Assembly: GCF_001277995.1 (NCBI RefSeq)
Contig: NZ_CP009220.1
Location: 1,674,001 to 1,738,000 of the forward strand
Source: Corynebacterium deserti GIMN1.010
GTDB lineage: Bacteria; Actinomycetota; Actinomycetes; Mycobacteriales; Mycobacteriaceae
Direction of reading: 5' to 3'
DNA length: 64,000 bases
Each line of letters opens with the position of its first letter. Position 1 is the stretch's first letter. The notes under the pieces are model-generated. The model had not been told where the DNA came from and ran no database searches. It saw nothing but the letters and a program-made list of their open reading frames with translations. Below, one piece after another: positions 38,443 to 47,005 of this stretch. Position numbers and translations under genes: made by a program.

Positions 38443-39657
38443 TTAGGCTTGAAGGAGTCCGGCACCCCAAAAATCATCCTGGTTGGGATTGTCAGGATCG
38501 GTTCCAGGAGGAATGAAAAACACTGCAGAACCAATGTGGGTGATCCATTGATTGAGTCGATCTTGCTCATCAAGTCGCTGCTGAATCGGGGTGAATTGTT
38601 TATCGGGGTCTTTTTGGAAGCAGATAAACACGAGGCCAGCGTTGGAGAGCTCTTCAGAGGTGGGATCTGGTGGCAAGTCGTAATTGAACACTCGGCGCAA
38701 AATGACTTGACCAGGATCATCTTCCGGGGCTTTTGACCTGGCCATATGACTTGCGGGATCGATTACGGGAAGACCATAAGAATCGCGCGCCTCATAATCG
38801 GCGTCGGAGAATTCATCGCCACCGGTCAACGGCGCGCCACTATCCAGGGTGCGTCCAACTGATACTTCGCGGGAGGTACGATCAAGGATCTCCCACTCAT
38901 CAAGGTTCATCGCGATGCGTCGAACCACCATGCACGATCCATCTACTGCCCACGACGGCCCCTCGGAAATCCAGGCTGCGTTCTGGATTTCTTCTTCACC
39001 ACGCGGGTTAACGGTGCCGTCTTTTTGGCCGAAGAGATTCCTCGGAGTCTCCTTTTTACCCAGGACACCGTTGGCGTTGAGGAATCCTTGCTGCATCCAT
39101 CTCGTTGCTACATAATCCACGCCGGCTCGAATCATGTGCCTGGTGGCGTGACTTAGCGTCAGCGCATCATCAGAGCAAATTTGGAGCACCAGATCTGACT
39201 CGCCCCATTCAGGACGCAGCTGATCACGGTCAAACGCAGGAATGGGGTGCAGCCACTGGGGTCGCTGATGGGCAAGGCCTGCGGCGTCGAAAAGCGTTGC
39301 ACCGAAACCACAGGTAATGGTGAGGTTAGCGGGCGCGCTTGCCATTTCTGGTTCGAGGCTGCCGAGCGGTGTCTCCCCTGCGCACAAAGCGCGGGCATCT
39401 TCGGTCCACACACGCATGAGCCGCACAATTGCGGCGCGATCCACGCCCGACCGCAGCGTAAACGCAACCAGATTCAGATTCGCCTGATGCGGGGTGGCAA
39501 TACCGGCTTGATGGCGGCCGTCGAAGGCCACGGCTTGAGCTTTTAAGCTTGTCGACGCCTCCGCCTCACTCTCCTTGTCCTGCGTGCTGCACGCAGCAAG
39601 CGCGGACGCTCCCGCTAGTAAACTTGCTCCCCCAAGGAAACCCCTTCGGGTAACCAT
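38443..39657 (-). CDS. DyP-type haem peroxidase, Tat-exported (EfeB-like)
   Basis: 404 residues. The N-terminus MVTRRGFLGGASLLAG is a twin-arginine signal, followed by ALAAC, which could also be a lipobox. The DyP signature FGQKDGTVNP (G-x-x-D-G) is near residue 210 and a haem-ligand His region follows (DPASHMARS). Such enzymes oxidise bulky substrates or handle haem/iron outside the cell. The two genes upstream encode a PCuAC lipoprotein and a CopC-domain protein on the same strand (gaps of 29 and 15 bp), so the three form one export cluster linked to metal handling. Confidence 0.92.
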   Translation of the reverse strand: MVTRRGFLGGASLLAGASALAACSTQDKESEAEASTSLKAQAVAFDGRHQAGIATPHQANLNLVAFTLRSGVDRAAIVRLMRVWTEDARALCAGETPLGSLEPEMASAPANLTITCGFGATLFDAAGLAHQRPQWLHPIPAFDRDQLRPEWGESDLVLQICSDDALTLSHATRHMIRAGVDYVATRWMQQGFLNANGVLGKKETPRNLFGQKDGTVNPRGEEEIQNAAWISEGPSWAVDGSCMVVRRIAMNLDEWEILDRTSREVSVGRTLDSGAPLTGGDEFSDADYEARDSYGLPVIDPASHMARSKAPEDDPGQVILRRVFNYDLPPDPTSEELSNAGLVFICFQKDPDKQFTPIQQRLDEQDRLNQWITHIGSAVFFIPPGTDPDNPNQDDFWGAGLLQA

Positions 39658-39686
39658 GACCTCAGTGCTCCTTATTAATAGTTGTT

Positions 39687-40259
39687 CTAGTGGCTTTCGT
39701 GATCCATCTCAGACATGTCACCCATATCACCCATGTTGCCGTACTCCTCGTCACCTGCGGCAATGGTGCGGGCGGGGATTGCATCAAGGGGAACCTCGGT
39801 GCCGTCTTCAAGGGTGAGCACGAGATTGATGGCATCGCCTGCCTCAATAGGTTGAGCCAAGCCCAAGATCATGAGGTGGTCACCACCTGGAGCAAGCTCG
39901 ACGCTCTCGCCTGCTGGGATAACAAGCCCGTCTGGCTTTTCCTGCATGACGCCGTTGACCACTTCATGGAGTTCAAAGCTTTGTGCATCTACGTCAGCAT
40001 CGAATGCCGTGATATGGAGCTCCTCATCCGTGTTGTTCACCAAGGTGGCAAACACTGCAGTCATGTCACTGCCTTCAACGCTTGCACGAACGACCGCGTT
40101 TTCCGCAGAAATCGGCTCAGAACTTGTTGCCACAACACTCGATGCGGTGGTTGACGTAGCCGAAGGATCCCCAGCGGAATCGTTCTGATTGGCTGGCGAG
40201 CACGCCCCAAGGACTAATGCACTACTCAACACTGCGCCAGCAACAAAGGACTTCTTCAT
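39687..40259 (-). CDS. Copper chaperone PCu(A)C lipoprotein
   Basis: 190 residues. Lipoprotein signal peptide (MKKSFVAGAVLSSALVLGAC, lipidated Cys20). The PCuAC domain has the spaced ligands HEVVNGVMQE and GGDHLMILGL, i.e. the H-M ... H-x-M copper(I) site. The C-terminal tail is Met/His-rich (NMGDMGDMSEMDHESH) and may bind extra copper. It probably delivers copper to cytochrome oxidase or to the neighbouring envelope proteins. Confidence 0.9.
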   Translation of the reverse strand: MKKSFVAGAVLSSALVLGACSPANQNDSAGDPSATSTTASSVVATSSEPISAENAVVRASVEGSDMTAVFATLVNNTDEELHITAFDADVDAQSFELHEVVNGVMQEKPDGLVIPAGESVELAPGGDHLMILGLAQPIEAGDAINLVLTLEDGTEVPLDAIPARTIAAGDEEYGNMGDMGDMSEMDHESH

Positions 40260-40274
40260 TTTTCTTTTTCCTCT

Positions 40275-40886
40275 TTACTTCTGATTACGATTCTTGGCAA
40301 TCATCATGACGATGGCGCCACCGATAACAAACACACCCGCAATTGCCAACAGCCAATTCCATGGAGCGGAGATTCCCGAAGACTCCTCAGATTCAGCTGT
40401 CAGCTCGGAATCAGCGTTGTCGCTTGGTTCCGTTGCGGTTTCAACTGGTGTGGTGGTGGTAGTGGTGGTGGTTGGTGCGTCAGCAGCGCTGGCTACCTCG
40501 AACTCGATGGATCCCTTGGTGGCGTGCCCATCAGAAGACGTGATCTGGAATCCCAGGATGTAGTTTCCGTTTCCGGCCTCAAGATCAGATGGAACTTCAA
40601 AGGTCAGGTGCTGGTCTACCAATTGCGGACTACCCGATGTCAGTACTTCGCCGGAATCAGCATTGCTTAATGCCACGGTGGTGAACAGGTCCTGGGGGAC
40701 GCCAGAGAACTCAAGTTCAATCGTCTCTGGAAACTCATCAATGACACTGCCGTTTTCCGGATTGGAGGACAACACCACATCATGCGCTGAGGCCACCGGC
40801 GTGAGGGCAAAAGCCGCTGCTCCGATGCCAACAATTCCTGCAGATGCTGCCAGGGTACGCATGTTCAGATTCTTCTTTGAAGCCAC
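40275..40886 (-). CDS. CopC-domain copper-binding protein with C-terminal anchor
   Basis: 203 residues from a GTG at 40886 behind GAGAGG. The signal peptide ends APVASA-type (residues ~1-33), so the mature protein starts at the copper-binding HDVV, as usual for CopC. The CopC fold spans about 34-125 (NPENGSVIDEFPETIELEFSG). A Thr/Glu/Ser-rich linker (about 130-170) precedes a C-terminal transmembrane helix (WNWLLAIAGVFVIGGAIVMMI) and basic tail, the YcnJ/CopC-like anchored layout. It is first gene of the copper/DyP cluster. Confidence 0.88.
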   Translation of the reverse strand: MASKKNLNMRTLAASAGIVGIGAAAFALTPVASAHDVVLSSNPENGSVIDEFPETIELEFSGVPQDLFTTVALSNADSGEVLTSGSPQLVDQHLTFEVPSDLEAGNGNYILGFQITSSDGHATKGSIEFEVASAADAPTTTTTTTTPVETATEPSDNADSELTAESEESSGISAPWNWLLAIAGVFVIGGAIVMMIAKNRNQK

Positions 40887-41110
40887 ATTAAACCTCTCGT
40901 GCTTTGGCGAAATATGCTGTCGCCGTGTGCGGACGTCCATAACGTTTTGCGTCCGGTTAGTTGTCGAAAACCTCTCCCAGTTAGTTCCCATAACTAAGAA
41001 ACAACGTGGAGGTTACACCCAGTTAAACTGAGTTTATCCAGCTGAGAGGGTATTTTGAAGTCACTGTGATGTGCGTAACGTGGGCCCTGGCTGACGACAC
41101 ATTCAGGAAG

Positions 41111-41156
41111 AAAAACGTGGAGGCCGGTAGTATTCACTACCGGCCTCCACGTTTTT
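41111..41156. terminator. Bidirectional terminator after the tRNA cluster
   Basis: A perfect 21-bp palindrome: AAAAACGTGGAGGCCGGTAGT (41111-41131) with a 4-base loop and its exact complement (41136-41156), ending TTTTT. It terminates the minus-strand tRNA operon. Confidence 0.92.
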
Positions 41157-41166
41157 ATCTATATTG

Positions 41167-41239
41167 AGCGGATGACGAGACTCGAACTCGCGACCCTCAC
41201 CTTGGCAAGGTGATGCGCTACCAACTGCGCTACATCCGC
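41167..41239 (-). tRNA. tRNA-Gly (GCC)
   Basis: 73 bases; acceptor GCGGATG/CATCCGC, anticodon loop CTTGCCAAG with GCC, T-arm GCGAGTTCGAGTCTCGT. CCA is not encoded. The third of three identical Gly genes in this cluster. Confidence 0.95.
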
Positions 41240-41275
41240 ATGAACCTTGATTAAAGAGACTGTTCATTCTCTTTG

Positions 41276-41347
41276 TGCGCGATACTGGGATTGAACCAGT
41301 GACCTCTTCCGTGTCAGGGAAGCGCTCTCCCGCTGAGCTAAACGCGC
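41276..41347 (-). tRNA. tRNA-Val (GAC)
   Basis: 72 bases; starts GCGCGTTTAGCTCAGCGG, anticodon loop CTGACAC (GAC), T-arm ACTGGTTCAATCCCAGT. Identical to the copy at 41578. Confidence 0.95.
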
Positions 41348-41357
41348 TCGCACTGCG

Positions 41358-41428
41358 AGGTGGAAACGGGAATCGAACCCGTGTGCACGGTTTTGCAGAC
41401 CGTTGCCTCACCACTCGGCCATTCCACC
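41358..41428 (-). tRNA. tRNA-Cys (GCA)
   Basis: 71 bases; acceptor GGTGGAA/TTCCACC, anticodon loop TCTGCAAAA (GCA). Single copy between the two Gly-Val units. Confidence 0.95.
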
Positions 41429-41468
41429 GTGGCGGGATTCCCGCCTCAGATACACCGTAATGTACCAG

Positions 41469-41541
41469 AGCGGATGACGAGACTCGAACTCGCGACCCTC
41501 ACCTTGGCAAGGTGATGCGCTACCAACTGCGCTACATCCGC
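41469..41541 (-). tRNA. tRNA-Gly (GCC)
   Basis: 73 bases, identical to the genes at 41167 and 41683. Confidence 0.95.
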
Positions 41542-41577
41542 ATGAACCTTGATTAAAGAGACTGTTCATTCTCTTTG

Positions 41578-41649
41578 TGCGCGATACTGGGATTGAACCA
41601 GTGACCTCTTCCGTGTCAGGGAAGCGCTCTCCCGCTGAGCTAAACGCGC
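41578..41649 (-). tRNA. tRNA-Val (GAC)
   Basis: 72 bases, identical to the gene at 41276. Confidence 0.95.
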
Positions 41650-41682
41650 AGAACATTTCATCGATTGGCCCGGTGAAATGAG

Positions 41683-41755
41683 AGCGGATGACGAGACTCG
41701 AACTCGCGACCCTCACCTTGGCAAGGTGATGCGCTACCAACTGCGCTACATCCGC
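41683..41755 (-). tRNA. tRNA-Gly (GCC)
   Basis: 73 bases; first gene of the minus-strand operon (order Gly-Val-Gly-Cys-Val-Gly). Confidence 0.95.
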
Positions 41756-42082
41756 ATGCACTGCATTGACTTTGTTTCTTATGCGTTCCGTTCTGTGCGG
41801 TGCTGGAATAACTTTAGACCGAACATTCCCTGCAACACAAATCGCCACGTCACAACGAAAAACCGGCCACTAGAACTGTCCTGAGGTTCTAGGAAATTGA
41901 ATTACACCAATGTCATTTCGCAGCGCACCGACTAGATTGCTCCCCAACTTATTTAAGACTGTTCCACCAAGAGCCGACTTAACCCGCACCACTTTTAAGT
42001 CAATATATGGTGTGCCGTATTGGATCGGGCGATTATGAACTTTTAATTCCCACGTGTTAACTTCATAGCCACACCACATAAA
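41756..42082. other. Spacer between the tRNA operon and tRNA-Val(CAC)
   Basis: About 330 bp carrying the promoters of the two divergent tRNA transcripts; I see no gene and could not assign the boxes with confidence. Confidence 0.45.
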
Positions 42083-42154
42083 GGTCCTATGGCTCAGTGG
42101 AAGAGCGTTCCGTTCACACCGGAAAGGTCGCTGGTTCGAACCCAGCTAGGACCA
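42083..42154 (+). tRNA. tRNA-Val (CAC), integration target
   Basis: 72 bases; acceptor GGTCCTA/TAGGACC, anticodon loop TTCACAC (CAC), T-arm GCTGGTTCGAACCCAGC. The 3' half doubles as the left attachment repeat; the full gene is intact. Confidence 0.95.
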
Positions 42155-42155
42155 C
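42130..42155 (+). repeat. attL-like core: 26-bp tRNA 3' end
   Basis: GCTGGTTCGAACCCAGCTAG plus GACCAC, identical over 26 bp to 50869-50894. It covers the T-arm and acceptor 3' strand of tRNA-Val, the classic target of tyrosine integrases. A 26-bp core of this kind is what I recall for the CGP3 prophage of strain ATCC 13032. Confidence 0.85.
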
Positions 42156-42330
42156 TTGTTTAGCACCTGCTTGCAGGGGTTTTATTCATTTATAGGGTCA
42201 AAAAACATGCGTTTGTGGGGTGAAAGGATTCATTACAGGTACTTTTAAGCACCTCCTGGTCACTCCCGCTAGTTTTATTCACGATCCGCGTCCAGCTGCG
42301 ACAAACCGCACTATAGGGGCACCTTTGATG
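42156..42330. repeat. Extended duplication downstream of attL (pairs with 50895-51069)
   Basis: Past the 26-bp core the two att flanks stay similar for roughly 170 bp: a terminator-like hairpin (AGCACCTGCTTGCAGGGGTTTTATT here), then GTGGGGTGAAAGGATTCATT, ACTTTTAAGCACCTC and TTTTATTCACGATCCGCGTC. The identity breaks near ACAAACCGCA. The part 42331-42643 holds nothing I recognise. Confidence 0.75.
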
Positions 42331-42717
42331 CGTCTCCGCTGTGCATAATTTTTTGCAAGATGCCCCTCCTGGCCCTTTTCTGTCATGCATAATATGCAGA
42401 GGTTTTTTCCCACCCCACAAACCCAGCTATGAGGTTTACCCCTGGAAATGTGTACCTACAAAGGGGCAATGCCGCGGGCTAAAACAACATTTGTGCACAC
42501 ATATATCTGTGATTAATAGCGCCCGCTCACCCCTGCCCCACAGGTCCCCCGGCTCACTTTTTTGACCCTCACCCAAGGCAAACCCTGAGTCAAAAAACAG
42601 TTCCCACAGATCCACTACGCGCCCCAAAACAGCACTCTCACACGGGCCCGACCCCTTGAAAGTAGACACAGGGGATTTAATCAGGAAGCAGACTTCAGAA
42701 TAGCAGAACCCTGGACC

Positions 42718-43568
42718 TCAAACACCGCAGGCGCCACATAGCCACACCAAGAATGTCTGCGCACCGTGTTGTACTAGGTCACACCACCGAAATACCTCCC
42801 GACGGCACACCAACTGATTAGCAAACGTCTTGGAATCCTGCAGCACTTCCCGCTTGAGCGCGGCATTAAACGACTCCGCTAGCGAATTATCCGCACTGGT
42901 ACCAACAGCACCCATCGACTGACGAACACCCCACTTTTTACAAGTGTCCTGAAACGCCTGCGAGGTGTACACACTGCCGTGATCCGAATGAAAAACAGCA
43001 CCCTGTAGACTGCCTCGCTGACTCTTCGCCATCATCAACGCCTCCTGCACCAATGACGTGCGCATATGATCCGCAAAGGCAAAACCCACCAACCGTGCTA
43101 AGAATAGCAATCAATGACCGTCGTCAAATACATATTCGACCCATCAGCAATCGGCAGATAAGTAATATCCCCGACGTAAACTTCATTGGCAGCCAAAGCG
43201 TTGAATTGACGCTTCACCAAGTCCGGGAACACCGGCTTGACAGCTGCTGGGATTGTGGTGATGACCTTGCGTTTCTTCGTAAAACCAACAAGCTTCATCG
43301 AAGACATCACTCGAGCGACTCGCTTGTGGTTAACCGGAGTTGTTGTACCTGGCCCGTCATTAAGCTCGGCCGTAATACGTTTCGCACCATAACAGCCGCG
43401 TTCTTTAGTGAAGATGGACTTGATCTTCGCTCCCAGGACTGCGTCGCTGAGCAGGAGTTTCTTCCTCGTCAGAGCAGTCTTTTTCCATTTGTAATACGAG
43501 GAACGGTTAATTTTCAACACTTCGCATAACCGCTTAACTTCAGTAGGTTTTTCGCACGTCGTCAACAA
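42718..43568 (-). pseudogene. IS3 transposase OrfB, frameshifted
   Basis: The N-terminal part (43098-43568, with SSYYKWKKTALTRKKLLLSD and YVGDITYLP) ends at a stop right after TVIDCYS; the C-terminal part (42718-43110) is in another frame and holds FHSDHGSVYTS and SLAESFNAALKREV. A second frameshift after FRWC removes the normal C-terminus. Not functional. Confidence 0.88.
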
Positions 43569-43880
43569 ACCAGAAGCGGGTCATAAGTCTTGCCTCTTGC
43601 CGGGAAAATATTTAGCAGCCTTGCGCAAAATGTCGCGTTCTTCACGCAGTAGTGCGTTTTCCTTCTTTAGCTGTCTGATTTGTTCAGCTTCCGACATTGC
43701 TGTTGCTTCTTTGGTGTTGGTTGAGGCATGCGCACCGTATTTATTGATCGAAGTTTTTCAGGGTTACTCGGTTGATGCCGAGATCGTTGGCGATCTGTTG
43801 GAGTGAGGCCCCATCGGAGTTCTCGTACAAAGCAACAGCGTCGCGTTTGAACTCCTCGGAGTAGGTCTTGGTTGGCATGA
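43569..43880 (-). pseudogene. IS3 transposase OrfA, frameshifted
   Basis: It starts MPTKTYSEEFKRDAVALYEN like the intact OrfA at 3461, but the frame shifts after GINRVTLKNF; the zipper part (AEQIRQLKKENALLREERDI) is in another frame. Confidence 0.8.
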
Positions 43881-43971
43881 TAGGTAGGTTACCTTTCTGT
43901 CCCAGAATGTTGGGATGTTAGGTGTCTACCAAACAGGGGTCAGGTCCTATTTGTCATAAACTTTCTCCTTA

Positions 43972-44935
43972 GAGATTGCGCGGATAGATTAAGGTCTGTG
44001 GCCCGGTCGGGTGTCCCAGCGGTAACTAGTCCAGGCCTGTTTGATAAGCCGACGCAGAATAATCACCGCGTTGGCTAAAGCGATAAACGCTTCCACAACC
44101 CGGGTACAACGTTCGGTGCAGATACTAAGTTTCTTAAAACCCCGGTTATGCCAAGAGTTAGTACGCTCCACCACCCACCGAGTCCCAGCCTGCAGCGGCT
44201 CACCTTTAATGCTGATCACCCAGCTATAATAAAATTCGCTGAGTAGCCTGCGGGTTTTCTTCGAGTCATACCCAGCATCGAGATGCACCGTGATCTGATC
44301 GGGAAGAGAGCCCCCAAACCGGCCGAGCGTGTCCAAGGTTGCAGCTAACAACGGTAAATCATGCCGATTGGCTCCGGCGACCACGCACCCGATCGGGATT
44401 CCATGTCCATCGACCATTAACGAGCGTTTGGTGCCTTTTTCCCGGTCAACCGGGAATCTGCCGGCTACCTCTCCGCCGCAGGGAGCTTTAACAATGCAGC
44501 CATCAACATTTAAGTTTTCTAGGTCTAACCCGATGAAACGGTCGTAGGACTCCAGACAGATCTGTTCTAAATTCTTGAAAATCCCGGCAGTGATCCACTC
44601 GTCTCGGCGGGTGCGTATCGTGGTGGCTGAGCAGGTGGAATCGGAAATCTTGATATAGGAGACACCGAGGACAAGCACTGCGATGAGTTTGTCGACGATG
44701 ATCCGGTCAGCAATGCGTGCACGGTGGCACCCTAGTGGGTGGGTGATGATAACCGGTGGGATTAAGGCGGAGAACTGGCGCCAGAGGGGGTCGATGATAG
44801 ATGATGGAAGGGCAGGCACGAGTACTCCTGGGGTGTTTACGTTTTCTTGGTCGAATTCGTATTTACCAGGCCTCGTGCTTGTTCTATTTCATGACCCCTA
44901 TGTTTTCCCTTTTATCCACCTATCCGCGCAATCTC
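43972..44935 (-). mobile_element. IS5-family insertion sequence, apparently intact
   Basis: 964 bp with 16-bp terminal inverted repeats (GAGATTGCGCGGATAG) and one transposase gene. It lies 24 bp from the end of the decayed IS3 copy, so it landed at an already mobile-element-rich site. Confidence 0.85.
43989..44819 (-). CDS. IS5-family DDE transposase
   Basis: 276 residues. An N-terminal helical part (LPSSIIDPLWRQFSALIPP) is followed by a DDE domain with Asp in LNVDGCIVKAP, Asp in VHLDAGYDSKKTRRLL and Glu in RWVVERTNSWHNRGFKKL, the Y-(2)-R-(3)-E-like context of IS5 transposases. No frameshift visible. Confidence 0.9.
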   Translation of the reverse strand: MPALPSSIIDPLWRQFSALIPPVIITHPLGCHRARIADRIIVDKLIAVLVLGVSYIKISDSTCSATTIRTRRDEWITAGIFKNLEQICLESYDRFIGLDLENLNVDGCIVKAPCGGEVAGRFPVDREKGTKRSLMVDGHGIPIGCVVAGANRHDLPLLAATLDTLGRFGGSLPDQITVHLDAGYDSKKTRRLLSEFYYSWVISIKGEPLQAGTRWVVERTNSWHNRGFKKLSICTERCTRVVEAFIALANAVIILRRLIKQAWTSYRWDTRPGHRP

Positions 44936-45002
44936 TTAAATTTAATCACCTATTAATTAGAGAAAATTCTAGCAATCAAATTCGCATTTCTATACAGGTG
45001 CG

Positions 45003-45054
45003 AACACGACAAAGCCCTCCCCGGAACTTAGTCCGAGAAGGGCTTTGTCGTGTT
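45003..45054. terminator. Bidirectional terminator
   Basis: AACACGACAAAGCCCT (45003-45018) pairs with AGGGCTTTGTCGTGTT (45039-45054); it ends the pentapeptide-protein transcript. Confidence 0.8.
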
Positions 45055-45084
45055 CTCAAATGCTGTCAAAACTGAATGATTATG

Positions 45085-45978
45085 CTACGAACAATAGCGA
45101 TCGGCAACAAACTGCACCTCACCCCACTTCGTCGAAATAGTCTCATAATCACTGTAACGTTTTCGCTCTAAAAGCGACCCATCTGGAAACACAGTCTCAT
45201 GATCTACAACCGCCTCGGAGAGATTAATAGCATCATCGGACCCCTCCAAATTCGCCCCTTTTAGATTACATCCCCGGAAGATGGCGTCCGAAGCGTTCTT
45301 AAACACACACCGACTCCCTTGTAAATCAGCATTCCCAAAGAAGGCATTAGTGATGTCCGCAGAAATATCAGCAAAATTTATCACCGCTTCACGAAACCGA
45401 CTATGCGACAAATCACCCGAAATTACAGTATCGCCCAACTGAGCGCCAATAAAGCTGCAGTAGGAAAGATCGCAATTCGTTAATCGTGCATATTGCCATG
45501 AACACTCACCGAAATTTGCACCAGAAAAACAACAATCCGACACATTCACCGAATCTGTTTTTAAGGCATATAGCCGAAGACTGACCTCAACTTCAAACGA
45601 CGGGGTCTTGTCCAAAGGAGCATGGAAAACATGTGTTGATGGTACCGCCTGTGCCTCAAACCTTTCGGGGGATTCATCAGACGCGCGCCCTAACCTCCGC
45701 CCCAGTTGCTCAAATATTTGCCGTCCTACAGTAATCTCAGACCAACCGTATTTCCGTGGAAAATCTGATTCGACAAACATATGCGTAACAACAATGTCAC
45801 ACAGTGACTGAACGATACTCGCTCCATAAGTTGTACCCGTTGCTGCAGCGCGATCCATGGATCTAAACGCATGTTGAACTGTGGCAGAGCGGATCGCGCT
45901 GTTATCGCTACTTAAACCCGCAATCAAGGGAGCAAAAATATCGCCTTCAAGAAGGAAAGCTTCATCAGTCTTGTTCAT
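45085..45978 (-). CDS. Pentapeptide-repeat-containing protein
   Basis: 297 residues. The N-terminal half is helical and unrecognised (about 1-140, LSSDNSAIRSATVQHAFRSM and so on); the second half (about 145-265) has A(D/N)Lxx-type five-residue repeats (CCFSGANFGECSWQYARLTN, ADLQGSRCVFKNASDAIF, CNLKGANLEGSD), predicted to fold as a right-handed beta-helix. No signal peptide. Pentapeptide proteins act as DNA mimics or scaffolds; on a mobile island a protective or effector role is possible but unproven. It has its own terminator and lies inside the att-bounded island. Confidence 0.8.
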   Translation of the reverse strand: MNKTDEAFLLEGDIFAPLIAGLSSDNSAIRSATVQHAFRSMDRAAATGTTYGASIVQSLCDIVVTHMFVESDFPRKYGWSEITVGRQIFEQLGRRLGRASDESPERFEAQAVPSTHVFHAPLDKTPSFEVEVSLRLYALKTDSVNVSDCCFSGANFGECSWQYARLTNCDLSYCSFIGAQLGDTVISGDLSHSRFREAVINFADISADITNAFFGNADLQGSRCVFKNASDAIFRGCNLKGANLEGSDDAINLSEAVVDHETVFPDGSLLERKRYSDYETISTKWGEVQFVADRYCS

Positions 45979-46399
45979 CCCAGTCCATGCCTTTCTTCTG
46001 GTTCATGTGGGGAAGTGCTTTCCTCATACCTGCTTTCTAAAAGCCCTCAAGCTTCAAGCCTTAAGCCCTAAGAAAGAACTATTCTCAGGAGCTTTCCGTG
46101 TACTAACTCGCGTTGTTCATACCGCAGGAGCTTTCACAACAATACCGTGCCCAAAAACGCTAAAGTGTGTGACCAAAATTTTTGGAGTTCCTGCACTAAA
46201 CGCTCATGTGCATGCAGTGAGACGTGATCGCCAATGAAATCTGGGCTGCGCTCAGCGCGTTGTTTCCTGCTATATAAACCTCAGATAGCCCACCGGCAGA
46301 ACAGACCTAGGTTTACTAACGATGTCAGCAGTTCTTGCAGAAAACTTCCGGGGTCACAACATCGTCGCCACCCTACACTGGGGTGAGCACGACGTGATC
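45979..46399. other. Intergenic region in the island
   Basis: About 420 bp between the pentapeptide and MepB genes. Short frames here carry no recognisable motif; I see no gene. Confidence 0.5.
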
Positions 46400-46834
46400 T
46401 CAATACTCCTCGAATGCACTCGATTGTGCTCGCTGCATGGCCCTGGCCTGCGAATTGAGCCCTTCGCACCAGGAGGGGTAAACACGAAATCCACGTTTAC
46501 CCGGCTGTCCGTCTGCTGCGGTAATCCCCAATTCTGCAAGATGACCAGCGGAAAACCTAAACACTCCGCGCCGAACATCGTTCCTCACAAAGACAAGAAG
46601 ACCAGCATTCATCCCGTCGTCACTAAACGGCTGGGTCTGCCCTCCCACGCCTCGCTGCCAAAAGGCAACAAAGGCACCCGGCTTCGACGGCGTGTTCCGG
46701 CCAGTCCGGACATGCCACTCATGACCTTCAACCTGTGCTAATCCTGATTCATAATCACTGTTCTGTGGCTCAGGGGCGACCGAAACAGTTATGCCCAGCT
46801 CGGTCGACCACATCTCCAACGCGCTAAATCCCAT
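46400..46834 (-). CDS. MepB-family protein
   Basis: 144 residues, close to the usual length. The family pattern is clear: SVAPEPQNSDYESGLAQVEG, WHVRTGRNTPSKPGAFVAFW, GLLVFVRNDVRRGVFRFS and KRGFRVYPSWC. The family is named after a staphylococcal gene next to the MepA efflux pump; its biochemical function is unknown to me. No partner gene is adjacent. The upstream 170 bp to the next gene hold its promoter. Confidence 0.85.
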   Translation of the reverse strand: MGFSALEMWSTELGITVSVAPEPQNSDYESGLAQVEGHEWHVRTGRNTPSKPGAFVAFWQRGVGGQTQPFSDDGMNAGLLVFVRNDVRRGVFRFSAGHLAELGITAADGQPGKRGFRVYPSWCEGLNSQARAMQRAQSSAFEEY

Positions 46835-47005
46835 GAGCTCAACTTATCAACTTCAGCCGCAGGAAGCCTACTGCCTCCTCTCGCCTCCTTCCGCAATACT
46901 CCCTAGATCTTGTTTAACCGTCAGGAGTTGGAGGGTATATCCGGCTACTGAACGACAACACTTTTAAACGACGGCGCTTGCGACTATTACCTTTGACCCG
47001 GCGCA

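Larger units (their letters stand above)
41166..41649 (-). repeat. Tandem duplication of a Val-Gly tRNA unit
   Basis: The segment 41167-41347 (Gly, 36-base spacer, Val) is repeated at 41469-41649 with a period of 302 bp. The inter-tRNA spacer (TGAACCTTGATTAAAGAGAC and what follows to the Val gene) is identical in both copies, so the duplication is recent or kept by gene conversion. Confidence 0.9.
42644..43947 (-). mobile_element. Decayed IS3-family element
   Basis: Both ends match the intact element at 2531-3826 (GGGCCCGACCCC...GTAGACAC at the left; GTGTCTACCAAACAGGGGTCAGGTCC at the right), total 1304 bp. Both transposase frames are broken. I see no target duplication (flanks CAC and TAT). 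Confidence 0.85.
43969..44938. repeat. TTA target duplication of the IS5-family element
   Basis: TTA at 43969-43971 and 44936-44938 flanks the inverted repeats GAGATTGCGCGGATAG / CTATCCGCGCAATCTC. Short 3-bp TNA-type duplications are common in the IS5 family. Confidence 0.7.

Noticed and set aside
41103..41848. Open frames across the tRNA cluster
   Set aside because: They are translations of tRNA genes and their repeats.
46281..46741. Plus- and minus-strand frames overlapping the MepB gene
   Set aside because: MepB has clear family motifs; the overlapping frames have none.
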